Made by a program: the position numbers and the translations under genes | In this document: piece by piece, positions 8,834-18,475 of the stretch | How positions within the stretch are numbered: position 1 is the stretch's first letter | Layout of the letters: each line of letters begins with the position of its first letter | The notes under the pieces: generated by a model | What the model was told of the DNA's origin: nothing | Seen by the model: only the letters and a program-made list of their open reading frames with translations | The model's database searches: none | Source of the DNA: Caldora sp965222765 | GTDB taxonomy: Bacteria; Cyanobacteriota; Cyanobacteriia; Cyanobacteriales; Coleofasciculaceae | Assembly: GCA_965222765.1 (NCBI GenBank) | Contig: CBDCVG010000078.1 | Span: forward strand, 93,225 to 157,224 | Length of the DNA stretch: 64,000 bases | Direction: 5' to 3'

Positions 8834-9098
8834 AGGTTCTCCGTTCTCTAGCCGTAGCTGAACGACAACTGATAATCCGAATTGTAGATTTTCGTTCTGT
8901 GTAAACTACTACTAAAATTTTACCTCTAGCTGATAATCCAATATCAATATATCTATCTTCGTCCAGGGAATGTTTAGGGTCAGCAATTGTGATTGAAAAG
9001 GGATCATTAAACACTGTCTTAGCTTCATCAAAACTAATTCCGTGCTTTTGATAGTTGGCTGTGGCTTTGTTTTCATCCCATTCAAACTGTAGTGCCAC
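8823..9098 (-). CDS. brnT: BrnT-family toxin
   Basis: About 91 residues. The family opening FEWDENKATANYQKHGISFDEA is followed by VFNDPF, an acidic HSLDEDRYIDIG, then GKILVVVYTERKSTIRIISCRSATARERRTYEQ, the closing IRIISxRxAxxxERxxY motif of BrnT (RelE-like ribonuclease fold that cleaves RNA). GTG at 9098, preceded by GGAGAG at normal spacing, gives the family-typical N-terminus; the TTG at 9113 is an alternative. Confidence 0.88.
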   Translation of the reverse strand: MALQFEWDENKATANYQKHGISFDEAKTVFNDPFSITIADPKHSLDEDRYIDIGLSARGKILVVVYTERKSTIRIISCRSATARERRTYEQ

Positions 9099-9501
9099 TT
9101 CTGCTCTCCGCAAGCTTTGGCTCTTCTATATCATAATCTAAAAATAATACCGATCTGCTTGCAGCAATAGGATAGCGCAACCCAAAACAGTGTACTCCGA
9201 TGTTGGGTTTCACTTCGTTCTACCCAACCTACGATTTTAGTTATGTCACACTACTACAAGCTTAAAGGAAGTGCGATCGCTAATCTGCAGAGTTCTGACT
9301 TCTGGAATCAGTCGGAGCTAGTGGAGTAAAGAGGGAAAAATAATTTGCTCTCACTAATGATATTTTGTCAACAACTCTAGGTCGTATTTATAATAGAGAG
9401 CATCTTTACTTTTATTAAATTTTTTTTGAGAATAAAAAACTGACTGGGGTGCAGAATAGAAAACAAGTTTCTGCTGATTGCAGCTTTGCTCAAGAATCTT
9501 G
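9099..9501. other. intergenic region with CAACCCAA...TTGGGTT palindromic repeat
   Basis: No gene seen. Bases 9175-9233 hold CAACCCAA, GTTGGGTTTC and ACCCAACCTAC motifs, the same kind of repeat found at 37631-37742. An AT-rich stretch at 9340-9450 likely contains the promoter of the CHAT/haemagglutinin gene. Confidence 0.55.
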
Positions 9502-12500
9502 ATGTTTAAACCTCAGCTCTCTACCAGTCTACTGACAACCACCTTTGCCGTTGGACTATTATTGCTCACCCTTCCCCATCCATCAGCTCAAGGACAGTCA
9601 ATCATTCCTGCTGCTGATGGTACTGGTACCCTTGTTACTCCCAATGGTAACCAGTTTCAAATTTATGGTGGTTCCCTCTCCGCTGATGGGATGAATCTCT
9701 TCCACTCTTTTGAGCAATTTGGACTTGAATCTGGACAAATTGCTAACTTTCTCTCCTCACCAGAAATTCAAAATATCTTAGGCAGAGTTGTTAGTGGTGA
9801 TCCTTCCATCATTAATGGTTTGATTGAAGTAACTGGGGGTAACTCTAACTTATATTTGCTCAACCCAGCAGGGATTATTTTTGGTCAAGATGCTAGTTTA
9901 AATGTCCCGGCTGATTTTTTGGCTACCACAGCTACGGGTATTGGTTTTGGTGGAGATAGTTGGTTCAATGCTTTAGGCAATAATGATTATCAAAGTTTAA
10001 TCGGTACTCCCAGTGAGTTTGCCTTCGACTTGTCCCAACCAGGAACTATTATCAATGCAGCTTCTTTAGCAGTACAACCAGGACAAAATCTCACCTTAGT
10101 TGGTGGCAATGTCATCAACACGGGAGAAATTACAGCTGCAGGAGGGAATATCTCGATTGCGGCGATACCAGGGGAGAATCTAGTCAGGATAACTCAAACT
10201 GGACATCTATTAAGTTTAGAGATTGAACCCCCAAGGGACAGTAGTGGACAGATCCTAGGAATTAACCCTGTGGAGTTACCAGCTTTACTCACAGGACCTT
10301 TACAGGGAGTAGAAACAGGGTTAAGTCTCACCCCATCAGGAGAAGTACAGCTAACTAATGCCGCGACAATTATTCCCCAAGATGCAGGTACAACGATAAT
10401 TTCCGGCTCCTTAGATGTCTCCCATTCCCAATTCCCAATTCCCAATTCCCAATTCCCAATTCCCAATTCCCAATTCCCCAAGCAATTCAGGTAGTAGGAA
10501 ATAAAGTTGCTTTAATTAATGCTCAAATTGATGCTTCTGGCACCAATGGTGGTGGTACGGTGTTGATTGGTGGAGATTATCAAGGTAATGGCACAATACC
10601 CAATGCAGAGATTACCTTCATTGATCCAGATTCGACAATTACAGCAGATGCCTTAACTGATGGTGATGGCGGTAATGTGATTGTTTGGTCAGATGAAACT
10701 ACCCGAGTTTACGGTAATATTAGCGCCCGTGGTGGCATTAACTCCGGCAATGGTGGCTTCGTGGAAACCAGTGGAGTGGAAAACTTAGAGATTACCACTA
10801 CTCCTGATGTCACAGCACCAGCCGGTTTGGGGGGAGAATGGCTAATTGATCCGAGCAACATTGAAATTGTGGGTGGTACAGGGAATGTGGATATCAATAA
10901 CGCCAATCCCTTTGTCTCAACTAGTAATGATGCAGAACTTGGAGTTGAGTTAATCCAGGATGCTCTGACGGGTGGAGCCAGTGTGATTGTCAGGACAAGT
11001 ACAGCGAACGATGCGAATAATGACCAACCAGGAGATATTACCCTAAGTACAGATTTGGATTTCAACGGTAAGGGTAATAATACATTAAGTCTAGAAGCAA
11101 CGAACAGAATCGTCATCAACGGGCAGATCTTTGATAGTGATACGAGCAACTCACCAGATGACTCCCTCAATCTATTCTTAAATGCCAACATCGATCAAAA
11201 CCTCTTCGGCAGAGTGGAAATCAATGAGCCGATATTCACTAGAGGTGGAAGTATTACTATCAACGGAGATAGCGATCGCTCTACTCAACCAGGTATTTTG
11301 GTTGGGAGCGAAATCAACTCCGGAGGTGGCAATATCTTCTTGAGGGGAACCAGTATCAGTACAGAGGGTATCGAAATCGCTGAACCAATTAATTCTGAAG
11401 GGGGAAATATTAGCTTAGTTGGCATCAGTGATAATGATCAGAGCATAACCCTCAGTGGGGAACTTAATGCTGGTATTGGTGAAATTAGCCTAACTGCTGA
11501 ATCGATTACCTCGAATGGGGACGATATTACCTTCAACGGTTCTGTTCTCATTTATGGTGACATCACTATTGATTCAGCAGGGGGTAATATCACTTTTAAT
11601 GGCACTGTGGATCAAGGAGTTAATTTTTATGAGTTGGTGTTTGAGGAAAATCGCCAACAACTCAGCTGGGATGATGCACGAGTGGCAGCGGAGAATCGGA
11701 CTTTTCAGGATCAACCCGGTTATCTAGCAACAATTACTTCCGCAGCGGAGAATCAACGCATTGGTGAATTAGGTATTCCTGCTGGTAGGGGAGCCTGGAT
11801 TGGAGCGAGTGATGCAGAGGTAGAAGGAACCTGGAAGTGGGTAACTGGCCCTGAAGCGGGAACCGTGTTTTGGCAGGATGGAAATCCTATAGGTTTTGCG
11901 AGTTGGGGCAGAGGTGAGCCTAACGGCGGTGAAGTTGAAAATTACGGTGAATTTGTGCAGCTAGACAATGCTTGGAATGATATAGCTAATGATAATCAAA
12001 ATCCAGTAGCCTATATTGTTGAGTATACCAATGAAATAGCATTTTTGAGTTTGGAGGCAGGTAGTGGTGATATCCAATTCCAAGATGCTATCGGTAGTAA
12101 CACCAGTCTTGATAGTCTAACAATTAACAGTGCTAATAACGTTAGTGCCGACTCAACCATTACTACAGCAAGCCTAACCCAGCTAGTTGGTACTGGTACT
12201 ACGATCCTCCAAGAGGTTCAGACTACAGCAATAGAAGGGATAGACTTAACGACAACCAATATTGAGTTGTTAGGGGAAGTAAGTACCCATGGTGGCTCAG
12301 TAAATCTGACAGCCAGCAATGGGATTAACACCAGTAATATCACGACTGCCGGTGGGGAGCTTAACCTCAGTAGTGATGGTGCAATTAATACTACAGGCGG
12401 GAAATTAGACTCTAGTTCTGATGTTGGTGCTGGAGGGAATATTAACCTCACCAGCATCGATGGTGCTATTGATACAGGAGACATCAATAGCTCTGGAGCT

Positions 12501-14387
12501 AACAGTGGTGGTGAGCTGATAGTTAATGCTGGTACTACCATCACCACCGGTACGATTAATTCGAGCAGTAGTTTAGGGGATGGCGGCAAAGTCACCCTAG
12601 ACTCAACAGATGACATTCAAGTTACCTCTATCAATGCTCAAGGTGGTAGCGATGGCATAGGTGGTGAAGTTAACATCACCACCAACCAATTTTTCCGAGC
12701 AATAGGCACTTTAGTAGATGACAGTAGTATTGCCACCGCTGGGAGTAATGGTGGTGGTTCAATCACTATTCAGCACGGCGGCAACGGAGATATCCCTTTT
12801 AATGTGGGAGATGCTACACTCAACGGCTCTGCTGGGAAGATAACCAGTGGTGACTTTACTATTTCTCCCAATCAATCTTTTCTCTTCACCCACACGGAAG
12901 GCAATATTAACATTATTAGTGTTGATCAACCTCCTGTCACAGTTGATCCACTTCCTGTCACAGTTGATCCACTTCCCGATACTGTGAACTCATCCCCTAA
13001 CAATACTGATTCATCCTCCTTCAATCCACAAGATTTTCCCATCCCAGAAGAACCATCCCCAATAATAGAGGAAACAGAAACCCTCTTAAATGTTAGAGAA
13101 CTTCCCCCTCTTCAAGTTGACCCAGCGGTGGAAGAATTAGAAGAAACAATCACCGATACTTTTGAAGAACATCTAGGTGTTAGCGATACTCCCCTAGTTA
13201 CCCTCCAACAAGCTCAAGCCACCCTCAACCAAGTTGAAGAAGCTACCGGTATTAAACCGGCTCTAATTTATGCCTTCTTTGTTCCTTCTTCCCTTTCTCA
13301 ACTAATTTCCCCTGAAAATGAGCTATCCTTACTCTCATCATCACAACCAACTTCAGCCAATGACGAGCTGGAACTAGTACTAGTTACCTCGGAGGGTAAA
13401 CCCATTCGGCAACGTGTAGGCAAAACCCGCCAGCAAGTTATCCAAGTAGCACAAGAGTTCCGCCTGAATGTTACCAATGTTCACAGCTCCCTTGACTATC
13501 TGGCTCCAGCACAGCAGCTTTATGAGTGGTTGATTAGTCCTATAAGAGCCGACTTAGAAGCACAACAAATTCAGAATTTAGCGTTCATTTTAGACCAAGG
13601 ATTGCGATCGCTACCTATTTCCGCACTCCATGATGGCACAAGCTTTATTATTGAAGAATACAGCGTTGGCTTAATGCCTAGCCTCAGCCTCACTGATACT
13701 CGGGCTGTTAATATTAAAAATGTCGAAGTCCTGGCTATGGGAGCCGACGAATTTCGCGATCGCAATCCTTTACCAGCAGTACCAGTAGAGTTAGACGCCA
13801 TCGTTGGTGCTTTGTGGCCTGGTGAATCCTTCCTCAATCAAGAGTTTACCCGTGATAACCTCAAGCAAATTCGCTCGAATAAACCCTTTGGCATTATCCA
13901 TTTAGCCACCCACAGTGACTTTTTACCAGGCAAGCCAAGTAACTCCTATATCCAGTTGTGGGATAGTAAACTGGGACTAGATTCCCTCAGGCAGTTAGGT
14001 TGGAGTAATCCAGCAGTAGAGTTAGTAGTATTAAGTGCCTGCCGCACAGCCTTAGGAGATGGAGAAGCGGAGTTAGGATTTGCCGGATTAGCAGTACTAG
14101 CAGGAGCCAAGTCAGCCTTAGCAAGTCTCTGGTATGTCAGCGATGCAGGAACATTGGGACTAATGACGAGTTTTTACGAGCAGTTGCACACAGCACCAAT
14201 CAAAACCCAAGCTTTGAGGCAAGCACAGTTAGCAATGATTAACAAAGAGGTAAAAATGGAGGGGGGTGAGTTGGTGAGTAACAGTGGCAGTTGGACTCTA
14301 CCACCTCGGTTGCAAGAGTTGGATGAATTACAACTGAGTCATCCTTTTTACTGGAGTGCATTCACAATGATTGGGAATCCTTGGTAA
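9502..14387 (+). CDS. secreted haemagglutinin-type / C-type-lectin / CHAT protease protein, frame broken in heptamer repeat
   Basis: Signal peptide (residues about 1-32, [20 protein letters not shown]) then a filamentous-haemagglutinin N-terminal (TPS-like) domain with [20 protein letters not shown], and beta-helix repeats. The frame stops at 10492 and resumes without loss as [15 protein letters not shown] in another frame; the switch lies inside the heptamer array 10424-10478. Downstream, nt 11617-12020 encode a C-type-lectin-like domain ([65 protein letters not shown]). More beta-helix follows, then a Pro-rich linker, then a C-terminal CHAT caspase-like domain with His in IIHLATHSD (codon 13911) and Cys in [10 protein letters not shown] (codon 14040). 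ATG 9502 is preferred over TTG 9478. Either translation is off in this state, or two polypeptides arise, or it is an assembly error. Confidence 0.88.
10424..10478. repeat. heptanucleotide array ATTCCCA inside a coding region
   Basis: Nearly eight tandem copies of ATTCCCA. Because 7 = 1 modulo 3, each gain or loss of a copy changes the reading frame. Adding one copy, or removing two, would join the two halves of the host gene in frame. Confidence 0.9.
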
Positions 14388-14730
14388 TTAACGGTAACAA
14401 GTTAAGGTACAAATAGGGTTTGCTGAATAAGTCAAATGGGAGCATTTAAGGAAGTAAAAAGTAACGAGTAAGAAGTAACAAGTTTTGAGTTAATCTCAAG
14501 AAAGTTCAAGGTTTTTGAGTTGTTGTCAAGAGCCGTTTCTTAAAGATTGCGTAAAGATTAATAAAAGTAAGTTTATATACTCTTCATATAAAACTGTAAC
14601 TTCTTCATCAAAAAATTATAAATATGACTTTGAAATAGCATTATTATTTTTCATGAACACGAAAAAGATTAACGTAACTAATTTTTTCTGTTCAGAAAAA
14701 CTAATATAATTTCAGGGGTTCTTTAAATTA
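14388..14730. other. AT-rich intergenic region
   Basis: No gene seen. It starts with a GGGTTTGCTGAATAAGTC motif (14417-14434) that recurs in the window. The rest is AT-rich leader with a plausible TAATATAAT -10 element around 14701 ahead of the PEP-CTERM gene. Confidence 0.5.
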
Positions 14731-15672
14731 ATGATTCGTGTTTACCCAAAGATTGCTTTCACTATCGGTCTGGCGACTCTAACCTTTGGAGCGATTAATA
14801 TTTACACCACATCTTCGCAAGCTGCGACTCTTAGCAATGGCTCTTTAGAAGTAACAGTCCGACCAGATAATGGTGCAATAGACACTATTATCTTCGACAA
14901 TACAAAATTCAGCAGCAGTGACTTTTTCAATCCAGGAGCCCCTGTTTCTGACTTCGGGTTTCAAAATGGAACTAACATATCTACTTTTGTCAGAAATACA
15001 ACAACAGGATTCACGCAACAACCTGTAGACGTTGCTTCTACAGAAGAATCAGTAGTAGTGACAGGGACGTATACAGGAGGGGGAGCTAATGTAGATTTTA
15101 CCCGAACTTATTCTCTTGTTGCTGGACTCAATGCTTTACTGATAGAAACTGATTTTGTTAACAACGGCTCAGATATCGCGCTTCGTTATTTTGATACTTT
15201 CGATCCCGATCAAGGAATTGACCAAGGAAACGGATTTGGAACCTTCAATGATATCTTGACTCTGGATACTCCTGCTGGAGAGGCAACAATTGGTCAAGCA
15301 ACAGAATTGGATGGTCTAACAGTTATCTTCGGTTCCCTTGATACTAATGTGACAGTTGGTGCGGGTTTGGGCTTGAGTATAAATAATGGTTTTGAGTTGA
15401 ATAATTTTTTTAGTAGTGCCTTCGATCCTAATGGCACTTTTGCAGATATTGGTACGCATATTGGTGCGATAGAATTCCTGCTGGGCAATGGAGAAGGGAC
15501 ATCTTTCCAATATTTGCATGGTTATGGACAATCAGTGGAAGCAGCTCAAGAAGAGTTTATTAATGCTGCTTCTGTTGATGTTCCTGAGCCATCTTCTTTT
15601 CTTGGTTTGTTAACTGTTGGTGTTTTGGCTACTAGCTCACTCATCAAGAGTCAAAAAAAGTTAAAATTGTAA
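14731..15672 (+). CDS. PEP-CTERM sorting domain protein
   Basis: A 313-residue exported protein. There is an N-terminal signal peptide (IAFTIGLATLTFGAINIYT, cleavage near SSQA-A), a beta-rich body with no catalytic motif that I recognise (SLEVTVRPDNGAIDTIIFDN, TGTYTGGGANVDFTRTYSL, ALLIETDFVNNGSDIALRYF), and a C-terminal tripartite signal: VPEPSS, a hydrophobic helix FLGLLTVGVLATSS, and a basic end KSQKKLKL. This is the PEP-CTERM signal read by an exosortase, so the protein is expected to be cut and attached or released at the surface. No exosortase is in the window. A weak AGGGG lies upstream of the ATG. Confidence 0.85.
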   Translation: MIRVYPKIAFTIGLATLTFGAINIYTTSSQAATLSNGSLEVTVRPDNGAIDTIIFDNTKFSSSDFFNPGAPVSDFGFQNGTNISTFVRNTTTGFTQQPVDVASTEESVVVTGTYTGGGANVDFTRTYSLVAGLNALLIETDFVNNGSDIALRYFDTFDPDQGIDQGNGFGTFNDILTLDTPAGEATIGQATELDGLTVIFGSLDTNVTVGAGLGLSINNGFELNNFFSSAFDPNGTFADIGTHIGAIEFLLGNGEGTSFQYLHGYGQSVEAAQEEFINAASVDVPEPSSFLGLLTVGVLATSSLIKSQKKLKL

Positions 15673-15685
15673 ATTGAGGTGTTTG

Positions 15686-16126
15686 TTAAGCCATCAGAGA
15701 ATTACGTACTTCTCGAATTGTATGAGGCAAAACACCAACCAACAGTGCAAATGCTTCATCCGGTAGTTGGTTAATCGTGTCAGCCTTAAAATTAAAACCC
15801 TCAAACTGTTCAAGGATCTTTTGAGCACGTTGCAGAGGTGCTTGCCTACTAGTAATTTCTCTAATAAGTCTAATCCACTGCATACGAAGTGCATAAGCTC
15901 TCTGTCGCTCCTCTAGTGATTTAGGGGAAAGTAAGCAGAGATCCCCAACTGGTAGTACTTGTTGACAATCTAGATCTAATAATCCTCCTACGGCTGCTCC
16001 TGGTCCTACAAATTCAGCATGATAGGGTTTATACAGAATTAAGCCATTCCGACGCTGACTGACAATCAGTAGCTCTTGATCATGTAGTTGCGCAAGAATT
16101 TTCAATTTAAGGGTAGAAAAATCCAC
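15686..16126 (-). CDS. conserved hypothetical protein
   Basis: A 146-residue soluble protein. It opens with LKLKILAQLHDQELLIVSQR, continues with a Gly-rich stretch FVGPGAAVGGLLDLDC, then Leu/Arg-rich helices (LSPKSLEERQRAYALRMQWIRLIREIT), and ends in PHTIREVRNSLMA. I do not recognise the family. Codon use and composition look like a real gene and the ORF clearly outranks those overlapping it. It is convergent with the PEP-CTERM gene (13 bp between stops). Confidence 0.65.
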   Translation of the reverse strand: MDFSTLKLKILAQLHDQELLIVSQRRNGLILYKPYHAEFVGPGAAVGGLLDLDCQQVLPVGDLCLLSPKSLEERQRAYALRMQWIRLIREITSRQAPLQRAQKILEQFEGFNFKADTINQLPDEAFALLVGVLPHTIREVRNSLMA

Positions 16127-16427
16127 TAAATAATTTATTTAGGTAACTATTTCATTTTAAATAAAGTATGGAGGGGTTATCCAATAGGAAGATAGTATTT
16201 CTTTAATTAATCTCAAATCTCAAATCTCAAATCTCAAATTTTCTTGTAGTGGCGCGACACACCTAAAAATGTTAATAGTGCGAGCATCTTGCTCGTGATC
16301 GATTAGTCAAACGCGAGTAAGATGCTCGCACTACATTCTTCAATTCTAAATTCTAAATTCTAAATTCTAAATTCCCCAACCGGTTTCTAAGCCACCAAAT
16401 TAGCTGTGTCGCGCCAGTAGAACCCTC
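16127..16427. repeat. nested palindromes and heptamer arrays
   Basis: An outer inverted repeat (TAGTGGCGCGACAC at 16246-16259 against its near-complement at 16406-16419) encloses an inner one (AGTGCGAGCATCTTGCTCG at 16277-16295 against 16314-16332). CTCAAAT and TTCTAAA heptamer arrays flank and fill it (16209-16239, 16340-16374). No gene seen. The inner unit recurs at 45168-45186. Confidence 0.75.
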
Positions 16428-17171
16428 TTAAGCTAATGTCCAACATCTTAAATGCCAGTCGTGTCCTTCTACCATCATAGCAGCCTGATAGCCCGGTGCT
16501 GGACTTAGAGGATATAAACACCAATGGGAAGCTAATTGCGTGTCTCCCTGAATACTAAGTAGTGCTGCCGGTTCTCCAGGAGTTAGGGATATTTCAACCT
16601 CTTCCAAACCAGCTAATCCATCACCAGTAGCTTTGAGATAGGCTTCTTTCGCAGTCCAACCCTTGAAAAATTCTTCTTGCTTCTGTTCAGGAGACACAGA
16701 ACTAATTACAGCAGATTCCCTTGGAGAGAAGAAGCGTTTCGCTAGTTGCTCGACATCGGATATAGAACGAATGTATTCAAGATCGATGCCAATCTGCCGG
16801 TTACGAGTAACAGCATACAAAGCCAGTCCTCGAGAATGAGACAAGTTAAAATCTAGTGTTCCACCTGTACCTATGTTAGCAAGTGCGGGCTTGCCACGAG
16901 AGCTGTAAGAGAACTTTAATTGTCCTGGTTCCAAGTCTAAGTAACAACCCAGGATAGTTCGCAGGAATCCGCGACCAGCAATAAAATGCTTTGTATCTTT
17001 TTCAAAGTAAAATCTGTCGGCTCTCTGCTGCTCATCAGTAGAAAGAGTTTGTGCCAACTGCTGAATCTGCGCTGCTGGTAGATCAAGTTTTGCACGCCAG
17101 ACATGGACATCATGCTCTGACAGCACCAAATTTTGGGGTGGAGCTTGCCACAAATCCTTAACTGTCTTCAT
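16428..17171 (-). CDS. 4'-phosphopantetheinyl transferase, Sfp/HetI type
   Basis: A 247-residue enzyme that moves phosphopantetheine from CoA to the serine of carrier proteins. Family motifs are present: AGRGFLRTILGCYL, FSYSSRGKPAL, LDFNLSHSRGLALYAV (the P1/P2-type region), IGIDLEYIR with the Mg-binding Asp and Glu, and FFKGWTAKEAYLKATGDGL with WxxKEA. Length fits Sfp-type enzymes acting on NRPS/PKS carriers. It is divergent from the DAHP synthase and sits a few kb from a stand-alone ACP and an NRPS, the likely clients; in many cyanobacteria one such enzyme serves the whole genome. ATG 17171. Confidence 0.95.
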   Translation of the reverse strand: MKTVKDLWQAPPQNLVLSEHDVHVWRAKLDLPAAQIQQLAQTLSTDEQQRADRFYFEKDTKHFIAGRGFLRTILGCYLDLEPGQLKFSYSSRGKPALANIGTGGTLDFNLSHSRGLALYAVTRNRQIGIDLEYIRSISDVEQLAKRFFSPRESAVISSVSPEQKQEEFFKGWTAKEAYLKATGDGLAGLEEVEISLTPGEPAALLSIQGDTQLASHWCLYPLSPAPGYQAAMMVEGHDWHLRCWTLA

Positions 17172-17383
17172 CTGTGTTTGTGGTGGTTCTTATCCCATAA
17201 AAGATTTTATAAATCATTAGGCAATTATAGAACATCATTTAGTTTTACATAAGTACATACAGGCACAATTAAAATTATCAAACAATCAAAAAAAAATAAT
17301 CTAGCCAGTTCAAACAATATAATTTATAATCAACGTGTAATTTTTACATCCAATCACCAGGAATAAAAAGTGAGTTGTAAAAT

Positions 17384-18475
17384 ATGGATACCAAAACAAT
17401 TTTCAATATTAACATTGAAGCTTCACAAAATTTAATTAGCCCTAGCAAAATAAAAAAAGAATTACCTTTATCTGACTTGGCTGCAGAAACAGTTTTACAA
17501 GGACGCCAGGAAATAAAGAATATTCTTGACGGTAAAGATTCGAGAAAATTCCTTATAGTTGGTCCTTGTTCAATTCATGATCTTCAAGCAGCTGAAGAAT
17601 ATGCTCAAAAACTTAAAAAGTTGGCTGATCAAGTCAAGGATCGGCTACTGCTGGTGATGCGAGTTTACTTTGAAAAACCTAGAACTACCGTAGGTTGGAA
17701 GGGATTAATTAACGATCCGGACATGAATGATTCTTTTCAAATAGAGAAAGGTCTACTTACTGCCCGTCGTTTATTAATTAAAATTGCTGAAATGGGATTA
17801 CCTACTGCTACAGAGGCTCTAGACCCTATCGCAATTGGCTATTTCTCTGAACTAATTTCCTGGTCTGCGATCGGAGCTCGTACTATTGAATCACAAACTC
17901 ACAGAGAAATGGCTAGTGGATTGTCGATGCCTGTTGGGTTAAAGAATGGTACCGATGGCAACATTAAAGTAGCCTTAGATGCGATGCAGGCGTCCCGAAC
18001 TAGTCACAATTTTCTAGGGATTAACGAAATGGGAGAGATTAGTATCTTCAAGACAAAAGGTAATTCCTATGGTCATGTTATTTTACGTGGTGGTAGTGGT
18101 CACACCAATTTTGAATCAGAAATCATCCAATCGGTAGAAGACAAACTCAAGTCGTTGAGTTTACCTCAAAGAATTGTTATTGACTGTAGCCATGGAAACT
18201 CTAGAAAAGACCATAAGTTGCAAGGTTCTGTCTTTGCCAATGTAGTGCAACAAATTATAGATGGTAATACATCAATAGTGGGCATGATGCTGGAATCCCA
18301 CTTAAAAGAAGGTAATCAGAAAATTACCGATGATTTATCGCAGTTAAACTATGGTGTTTCTGTTACAGATAAGTGCATAGGGTGGGAGGAAACAGAAAAT
18401 ATTATTTTGCTTACCCATCAAAAACTCTTAGATTGTCAGCAGAATATGAATCAAGTACTTGTAGCTAGTTCATAA
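17384..18475 (+). CDS. 3-deoxy-7-phosphoheptulonate (DAHP) synthase, class I
   Basis: A 363-residue enzyme of the E. coli AroF/AroG/AroH type that condenses phosphoenolpyruvate and erythrose 4-phosphate, the first step to chorismate. Metal and substrate motifs are complete: LIVGPCSIHD (Cys ligand), RVYFEKPRTTVGWKGLINDP, GARTIESQTHREMASGLS, VGLKNGTDGN, LRGG, IDCSHGNSRKDH (His), MMLESHL (Glu) and SVTDKCIGW (Asp). It is located just upstream of a chorismate-using enzyme on the same strand, so it probably raises chorismate supply for the pathway rather than being only housekeeping. The spacer upstream is AT-rich. Confidence 0.95.
   Translation: MDTKTIFNINIEASQNLISPSKIKKELPLSDLAAETVLQGRQEIKNILDGKDSRKFLIVGPCSIHDLQAAEEYAQKLKKLADQVKDRLLLVMRVYFEKPRTTVGWKGLINDPDMNDSFQIEKGLLTARRLLIKIAEMGLPTATEALDPIAIGYFSELISWSAIGARTIESQTHREMASGLSMPVGLKNGTDGNIKVALDAMQASRTSHNFLGINEMGEISIFKTKGNSYGHVILRGGSGHTNFESEIIQSVEDKLKSLSLPQRIVIDCSHGNSRKDHKLQGSVFANVVQQIIDGNTSIVGMMLESHLKEGNQKITDDLSQLNYGVSVTDKCIGWEETENIILLTHQKLLDCQQNMNQVLVASS

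Noticed and set aside
11600..12030. C-type lectin domain as target of a diversity-generating retroelement
   Set aside because: No reverse transcriptase, template repeat or accessory gene is found in the window, so there is no support beyond the fold.
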